Assembly: GCF_036711975.1 (NCBI RefSeq)
Contig: NC_091966.1
Span: 31,441,501-31,505,500 of the forward strand
Direction: 5' to 3'
Length of the DNA stretch: 64,000 nt
DNA from: Onthophagus taurus
Lineage: Eukaryota > Arthropoda > Insecta > Coleoptera > Scarabaeidae
Shown in pieces: positions 57,543-64,000 of this stretch. The notes below the pieces were generated by a model. That model did no database searches and was not told the DNA's origin. It worked only from the letters and a program-made list of their open reading frames with translations. Position numbers and translations under genes: made by a program. The first letter of the stretch is position 1, and each line of letters starts with the position of its first letter.

Positions 57543-57588
57543 GGACTTTATAGTTATAGAAACGGTGTGTTCTATAACTATAAAGTCC
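57543..57588. repeat. Perfect 19-bp hairpin with 8-nt loop
   Basis: GGACTTTATAGTTATAGAA (57,543-57,561) is exactly reverse-complementary to TTCTATAACTATAAAGTCC (57,570-57,588), with ACGGTGTG between. Confidence 0.9.
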
Positions 57589-57599
57589 GAATCAGTTTT

Positions 57600-58820
57600 A
57601 CTCAAAATTTCTCACCGATTACAGTTCGAAGCCATATAACTCCAAGTAAAAAAGAATTAGTGGCATAATAGTAGTATAATATGCGCGAATTTGGAATAGA
57701 CTCTGTTTAATCACAGCTACTCTTCAAAAGTCGCTTTGAACCCATCTGTTTTCACTGCCTAGTTTCAATTAATTAACTACTCCCTATAAAACAAGCAAGA
57801 ACGGCAGGTTTACCATGTTTGTTCATCGCGATTGTTGTCAGTAGGCAATACAATCTTTACGTTTGATACAGTAATTTAGGACACGCACCGGACAATAGAT
57901 TTATGGGCCCACATGGGTGTAATCACAGTTGTGTAGTTCCACATTCTTGTCATCAGAGTCATCTAATCTCCATATTCTCCAAATAACCTTCCATTATATG
58001 TGATCGTCGGTTCAGCTGTTTTATGCCCTTATTTTTCAATAAACCGAATGTCTTTCTCAATTTTATATTTTTTAACATAATGATTATGGTGTGCTATTTA
58101 ATTTTATAAATTGACATTTGATGCATATAGTTTCTTTTCTGGTTCTGGCGAAATAAGAAATGCAGGTTTTGTCATATTCCTTAAATATTTTTTGTTGAAT
58201 CCTCAGGCTCCCATTCCATATTGACATTTGACTCTTAATGACGTTGTATACTAGATCGCAAATGTTCCTTGTCAGAATCAGTAAGTATCACTCAAAGGAT
58301 GTATTTTCGAAACTTCGACTACTCAGTTAAGGTCGAAAAAACTGATTTACCCAGGATCACTGTATTTGTGCATTGCCGGGTTTACTTTTCCAAGAATAGT
58401 CTCACTTGTCTATGTCATAAATCAAAATATAAGATGAATTGGATGAACAACGTTGGTAAGGTAGTAGTGCTGTTATCAACTTCATTAGAGTTATTTACCA
58501 CATTATTCGCAAAGTTAATAGCAATTATTTTTGAATGCCCAGGACGAAAAGAAGGTTTGATATAATGTGTGCATCTTCAGAAGTCGCTTTGACTCTCACT
58601 GGTATTTATATCTTGCTTACTATTGAACACACCCCACCTCCTTGATAAGAAGAAAATCTAGTATCGGCACGTTCATCGCGATTATGGGTGTCAATCTACT
58701 ACTACTAACTAGCAAATATTATAATCTGCAGGCAGGATAATCGTTGCATTTCATGCAATAGTCTGGGATACTATTGGATCCATGCACAAACATGGACAAT
58801 TCTCATCTTCTTCTTGCTGT
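57600..58820. other. Unassigned stretch, probably old repeats
   Basis: Segments near 57,725 and 58,575 share AAGTCGCTTTGA and later TGTTCATCGCGATT / CGTTCATCGCGATT, suggesting two diverged copies of one repeat about 0.85 kb apart. The 98-residue frame at 58,269-58,565 resembles no protein I know. Confidence 0.4.
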
Positions 58821-58899
58821 AGCCCTTGAGTAGCCCTATTTTTTTTATTTCTCCTCTTCCTTCCTCTTCTCTCCTCTTTCCCCTTCCTACTTCCTTTCC

Positions 58900-59200
58900 T
58901 ATGTATTATTGTTTTGTGATGACGTCTCTCATGCCAGCGTTTATGTGGAGTTTCTGGGAGTCACCTGGAGTCTGGTTTTTGCGTTTGGATTTTCTTTGCC
59001 AATTTTTCCTTATCCATCCTTCCAAGTTCAACATAATCCCTCCAGTATCTTCTCCTCGATCTTGTCCATCTAACCACATCCTTTTCCTCGTAGATTTCAT
59101 GGATCCTCTCACTTCTTATCCTGTTACGCAGGCTTAAGCCGGTAATAGTTATTAGGGTTATCATCTCTGTGGCTGTCATGACTTGTTTGGTTGTTGATGT
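58900..59200 (-). pseudogene. RTE-like C-terminal fragment, minus strand
   Basis: The minus strand reads 'TATEMITLITITGLSLRNRI' and 'RRRYWRDYVELGRMDKEKLA', matching the 'E..MRVLR.I.G.TLRDRI.N..I' and 'R..KYW..HV.RM..DRLA' segments of insect RTE-like proteins, as in the copy at 19,260-19,500 on the plus strand. Confidence 0.65.
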
Positions 59201-59713
59201 TTCGGCTCTTATTTCAGCTGCATATATTAGCAGAAATTGTATAGAATCCTATGTTCTGAAAGGTATTAGGATCATAACACTGATGAAGGTCCGAACTATG
59301 ACCATCATCAGTGTTTTTTTTATGGCTCCTCTTTTTTTATCACAATTCTTAACGGTAACAGACAGTTATTTTCACTTAAATACTAAATGCCACTTTAAGG
59401 TTCAGTTATTTTGAAGTTGATCATTCCATTTTGATATGTGTTCACGTATGTTTGAATTGTTTTAAGTTCGTTGATATAAAAATCAAAAAGATTTAAATAA
59501 AATCTAATAGATTCCTGATAATAAATGAGCGATTCGAAATTGACGAGGCCGAAGAAATCCTTAACACCCTAAATATCTATTACGATTTATTTCCAATATG
59601 TGGTGTGGGTTTAGCTAAGGATAGAATTGATCGTGTCCAGCATCAATTTAATCACCAGTTCATTAACTGTCCCTCAAACGAACGTTTTCATCGATTACTA
59701 CCGGTAATCACTT

Positions 59714-59743
59714 AAACGAAAGTTACTACGTAGTAGTTCGTTT
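59714..59743. repeat. Short imperfect palindrome
   Basis: AAACGAA (59,714) and TTCGTTT (59,737) flank the perfect palindrome TACTACGTAGTA. It may be a protein-binding site or chance. Confidence 0.45.
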
Positions 59744-59939
59744 CAACCTTGTCGTTTTCTTAACCGTAATTGATTTTTTTTCGAAGTGCTTGCGGTGTTC
59801 AGTTCAATTACTCTACTCTCGCTTCTTTTTTAATTTTATTTCTGTTTCATTGTTACATCTATTTGTGATTCACATTCAAAAAGTAATTGTGCTCTAACCT
59901 AAGCAGAGTTACTACAATTATAAAGTAATTAACTGAATC

Positions 59940-61240
59940 TAGCTTACAAAGCTAGAGATCCTTAGGTGAGAGTGCTGCTTTTCCTGATTTTGGCATGGTT
60001 ATTTCCTTTGGTTGTTTGGATTTTCTCGGAAGGTAACCGATCTGAATTATATCAGTGAAGAATCTGGCCAGCCAAAATTTAGCATATTTCTCGCTATTTA
60101 TTCTTAGTCTTTCCTGGCGTGAATTCCCTAAGCACTGTCCCAACTTTTTGAGGTTCGTGAATTCCTCTTTTATTTTGATTGTATATACTTTGTCTTTTGG
60201 TGTACTAAACGTTGCTGCTATGTGGGAGGCAACGGTATTTGGAGAGATGTTTCCTTTTTGTCTTTGGGAAGGCGATCCGCACAAATTTTTTCAAGCATAG
60301 TCCATGTTTGGCTGTTTGAAGTCTGGAGGTTTAGGTTTTCTAAAGTCCTCAACTATTTATGTTGCCTTACAATGTCAAAGCTGTGGAGAAGCTCATCCAC
60401 CACCTCTTGGTCGTTTGTCTCAAAGAAGTTTTGATAAAGGTTATCGATGTTTTCACACCATCCTGGGACATATTCTCTCTGATATCCTCTGAAGATGCAC
60501 TTCTTGGCGGTACTTGTTATCGCTTCAAGGAATCTACAGTAGTTTTTGCTGTTTGGTGGTATCCAATCTAGGTACTTATCAAGGTCTCTAGAGAATTTCT
60601 CCCACTCGACATTTTTTAAATTCCATCCGTAACGAATGGAATTTGTTTACCTATCTTTATTGTAACAGGATGGTGGGGGCTGTGGGGGAAATCGCAGAGA
60701 AACTTTTTTAGTTGCCAGCAGCGGTCGACTTTTGTTATTAGTTGAAACATAGGTCAGAATTATATTCCATCCTCCAAGGTGCGGATCTGAGATTACAACG
60801 GTCTTTAGCATCAAAGATTTTAATCTTCAGCCCATTTCAGCAAGAATTCGCCATTAACATCACAGTCTCGATATTTCCACTGCTTAAGGAGGCTATTAAA
60901 GTAACCCAAGTATATACTGGACGGTGCTATTGTATTTGGATCACTGAGGTTGGCCATCAAATGGTTGAAGGTTTATAAATATTGGATACGGTTATGTCTC
61001 CAATTTTGACTACGACAATATGCATTTCATTACCTGAAGAGGTAAAAATGGGAGAAGTATTTTCTATATCGTGCCTAATGTAAGTTGAATAGTTCGTATC
61101 CAGCAATTTTCCTCCTTTCCCACCAGTGGTCTTCCGAGTTGTAATGTGAAGGGATTTCTTGTGAAAAAATCCTTAAGAAGACTTTTTAGTTTGCTTAAAG
61201 TCATGGTTTACAGCTTGTATGTTTGCTTATGTCTTGCGTG
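59940..61240 (-). pseudogene. Jockey-type LINE endonuclease and RT start, minus strand
   Basis: Minus-strand order: 'NYSTYIRHDI' and 'VVVKIGDITVSNIYKP' (61,000-61,090) and 'IFDAKDRCNLRSAPWRME' (60,770-60,820), typical of Jockey endonucleases ('V..IY.PP', 'L..D.K...TF.SARW'). They are followed by the pre-RT linker and 'YAKFWLARFFTDIIQIGYLP' with 'MPKSGKAALSPKDL' (59,952-60,080), the K.GK...P.D.RPIS region. It stops at about 59,950, before the RT core. It matches in type the copy at 19.6-21.5 kb. Confidence 0.7.
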
Positions 61241-61249
61241 GTCAGGAGA

Positions 61250-62860
61250 ACCTTTCTGACCGCCAATATTTGCTAGTCTATTTGGCGTCATCCAGGGTGC
61301 ACCCCGATAAAAGCAGTATAAATAGCAGATAAATGTCGACGTTAGAGAAATTTAGGTGGTGCAGATTGAAGCATTTTCACGTAGATAGTGAATGTATGAG
61401 TGAGAATCATTTAGTTTTAAATCCGGGAAAAGAAAACATGTGAAACAATGTCGTTGAGAGATGTATTTCTCATCTTTTGTGGTTGATGAATTTTATTGCT
61501 AATTTTTAACCATTTAAAAGTGTGGTTGAGTTGAAAACCAGGTTAGTGTCTCAAAAAAATAATATCAGATCTATCAGACCATGTTTACTCAAAGATTCAT
61601 AGACTACGTTGGAGATCCACAAAATCACAATCTCTATACTCAGAAAGTAGCGCTGATTAGCTGATCTAAGCAATACTTTTATGATCATGTTTTCTGTAAA
61701 TATAAGCCAATGAACACGGTTCTCACTTCTTGGCATCAGTACCCAAGTGAAGAGTTTTTAATAGGAATAGAAGGGATTGTCGTAAAGAAGTATTCGATAT
61801 ACACGATTAAAAGAAACGTGTGGTGGTTTTGTTGCTACACCTACTTGATTAATCCTTTATCCGTGCTTGAACGATTTTCAAAGTTATTATTCGTGAAATT
61901 TATTTAATGATAATAGAATTTGATGTAGACAATTAATTTTTTTCAGTTTTTTATCTAAATTTGTTAATTAAGAGTGTTGCCATGGATATTATTTTCTAAA
62001 TTCTAAAATTTCAGTAGTTGTCTCTAAAAAAAAATGGCAAACTTTGCTTGACTAGGCATAATGTTTAGAAAAAGTTAACTGCACTTAATTATCAAAAGGA
62101 TTCAACATCAAATACCTTCATAATAGGACTGGACTCCAAAACAATCAAACTATTTTGAATATTTGTAGTCTCTAAAAGGAACTAGTATCTATTGTTCTTA
62201 TAAATAAGCTATGATACTAGTGAACTGAAGTTACCACACTTAAATAAATTACACATAAAAATTGGCTGTACTATTCCTTTTGTTGCACGGTCCAAAAATC
62301 AAAAGTGTTGATGCTCAGTTTTATTATTCACTACTTAATATATTTTCAGATTTGAAGTTTTCACTTGTACAAAAGTTAATCTATTTATTCTTTTAAGATT
62401 TAGATTTCTTGGCATTTTCACCTAATAATAAGCATCTTTGCTTTATATTTAATTTAAATAATTTTATAAAAATTTATGTATACAGTGAATTATTTGGCGA
62501 ATCCTGTTTGTTTATAGTAATTAATAAATAATTTTTATCCCAAATTATATCTTAAAATTGTTCGGAATAAAAACATTAGTGTGACGTAAAATATAATTTA
62601 ATTTCTTAATTTCAAAATCTGAAATAAAATAAATATTTTATTAAGATCTCACTCTATTTAGTCGATAAATAAACCGACGAAGTAAAATAAACGTTTTGAT
62701 CTAGACAGGAAATATAAAAAAAATATTTTCTTGAATTATATTTAGAAAATTGGTTTTGAAACTCGATTTAAGTTTGGAGTTTGAACTTGATTACAAGTAT
62801 CTAAAAAATTGATTGGAACGTTTTCGGGGGTTTATGGTTTGGTGGTTTAGGTTTTGATGA
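61250..62860. other. AT-rich non-coding stretch
   Basis: No exon, transposon protein or obvious repeat is supported here. Confidence 0.35.
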
Positions 62861-62884
62861 TGACTGTGACCTTGACTATGAGGC

Positions 62885-63090
62885 ATTTTGAACTGCATGC
62901 GCAAACCCATATCGACCGATCCCCGAGCTTACTCTACATCCCTTACTAGGTCAGTGCTCGCTCGTTCGCCTGATTCGGCCAGTCGGCGAAAGCTCTCAGC
63001 ATCCGCAACCCCCCTCCGTGCAGCAGATACGAGAGCTTTCAGAAGCTCTTTTTCTATTCCTTCTCACTGCGACACTACACGACACGTAAT
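62885..63090 (+). promoter_or_regulatory. GC/CpG-richer promoter region upstream of the 63,592 exon
   Basis: Within very AT-rich surroundings this 200-bp stretch is about half G+C with many CG dinucleotides (for example TATCGACCGATCCCCGAGC and CTCGCTCGTTCGCCTG). The region after it, to 63,590, is purine-rich and lacks an earlier long frame, as expected for a 5' UTR. It parallels the CpG-richer stretch before the other candidate first exon at 54,953. The 76-codon frame across it is not protein-like. Confidence 0.5.
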
Positions 63091-63591
63091 CATTGAAAGA
63101 AAAAAAAAGTTGATATAAGAGGAAGATTTTTCCGCGTTGATAAATTGATATCATTGACAAGAATAAAAGTTAATAAGAAAATAATCATGAAAATCTTAAG
63201 ATTTATTCCGGTTTTGATAAAAAGTTGCTGTTTTAATTTAAATTAAAGTGGAGAATAACTTTGGGAAAAGGTGAAAATAAACAAATAATTAAAATGAAGA
63301 GAAAGAAAGTGTGAACATTAAAGTGATCTTGAAAAACAGTTAAAATATCAATCAAAAAAATAAATAATCCTAATATATAATTAAAAGATTTTTGCCCAAT
63401 ATTTTAATACAATGTTAATCTCAAGGAGTTAATCGTAATGAAATGTACCTGATTGAAAAAGAAACTTAGTAAAAGAAGAAAGATTATTTTCGAATGTAGC
63501 AAGAGATATTAATATTTTTGGAAGCTTGTGGAAGAAGAGATTCAGTATTTTCAGACAGAAAAAAGAATTTACCTAATCAAGAACAGTGGTT

Positions 63592-63690
63592 ATGCCTGTT
63601 GAAACTGCTTCGGCGAGCTTTAGGAAAAATAGTCTTTTTCAAAAAGCTGGGTTCAAAGTTATCGCTTGGTTAAGACGTCTTCGTTTACAG
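63592..63690 (+). CDS. Probable first coding exon of a large plus-strand gene (variant B)
   Basis: ATG at 63,592 opens 33 codons, 'MPVETASASFRKNSLFQKAG' followed by FKVIAWLRRLRLQ, ending in phase 0 at the donor TTACAG|GTTAGA (63,691). The peptide is basic, with an amphipathic, arginine-rich end that could contact membrane or protein, but no cleavable signal. Same phase, strand and layout as variant A suggest alternative first exons of one gene running beyond 64,000. The protein family is not recognised. The rest of the window (63,691-64,000) reads as intron. Confidence 0.5.
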
Positions 63691-64000
63691 GTTAGATATT
63701 GAATTTTAAAAAATTAAATGAAATTATTTCGAATCGATCAAACACATTCTTATTATTCTTGTTAATTATAAAAGTCTAATATAAGTTTCATTCCAAAATA
63801 ATCCCTTAGATTCTAGAAAGTAACAACCAAGTTACATCATAAAATTTCGCAAGATTATTTTGCAAATATTTATGTTGGTGTAATAAGTCAAGTGTTTGTT
63901 AAGTAATTTGTAGAATGTTGAAAAACTTATAGTGGAAATAAGGTTGGTTACATTTTACAATGGTTATTTTTCAATGTATTGCAATTAATCTAAAAGTCAT

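Noticed and set aside
62888..63118. 76-codon frame in the GC-richer stretch
   Set aside because: Composition-driven open frame in a likely promoter/5' UTR, with no motif and no splice signal at its end.
1..64000. tRNA, rRNA, CRISPR arrays and bacterial operon signals
   Set aside because: No cloverleaf with matching A and B boxes, no rRNA stretch and no spaced identical repeats were found. The sequence is eukaryotic, so ribosome-binding sites and operons do not apply.

Overview
The window is AT-rich eukaryotic nuclear DNA from an insect. It has spliced genes with very short introns (47, 52, 54 and originally about 54 bp), a ZAD-type C2H2 zinc-finger gene (an arthropod-specific combination), and a dense load of decayed insect-type transposons. 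A beetle is my best guess from the overall style of genes and repeats, but nothing in the sequence proves the order.

Layout. 0.2-1.7 kb holds a small foldback repeat and a roughly 360-bp satellite made of two diverged 180-bp halves. 3.5-17.9 kb is a compact cluster of four ordinary genes: COA1-like (minus) head-to-head with folliculin (plus), then PAK1IP1-like (minus) head-to-head with a ZAD/C2H2 zinc-finger gene (plus). Two transposons have inflated this cluster. A 5.8-kb element with ~300-bp inverted ends and a DUF7869-type gene sits between the convergent folliculin and PAK1IP1 genes. A 3.0-kb piggyBac-like element sits inside a tiny intron of the zinc-finger gene. Both carry further elements nested inside them.

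18-27.8 kb is mostly decayed non-LTR retrotransposons, with one intact gene, a Nuf2-like kinetochore gene (22.1-23.5 kb, minus). 28-54 kb has no recognisable cellular coding gene. It holds scattered remnants of mariner-like, DUF7869-type, piggyBac-like, pogo/Tigger-like, hAT-like and LINE elements, plus a few candidate 5' exons on the plus strand. 54.6-64 kb contains two likely protein-coding first exons on the plus strand (54,953-55,024 and 63,592-63,690). Each has a GC/CpG-richer upstream stretch, and each ends in phase 0 at a good splice donor. They look like alternative first exons of one large gene that continues beyond the window. I cannot name that gene.

The cellular genes cover mitochondrial complex IV assembly (COA1), Rag GTPase/mTORC1 regulation (folliculin), ribosome biogenesis (PAK1IP1), transcription (ZAD-ZnF) and chromosome segregation (Nuf2). 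They share a genomic neighbourhood and, for the two divergent pairs, a promoter motif (ATAACCT/AGGTTAT), but no common pathway is evident. The most interesting structure is the long-inverted-repeat element at 5,578-11,393, with a perfect 6-bp flanking duplication, because it suggests that the multicopy DUF7869-type insect protein family travels as a DNA transposon.
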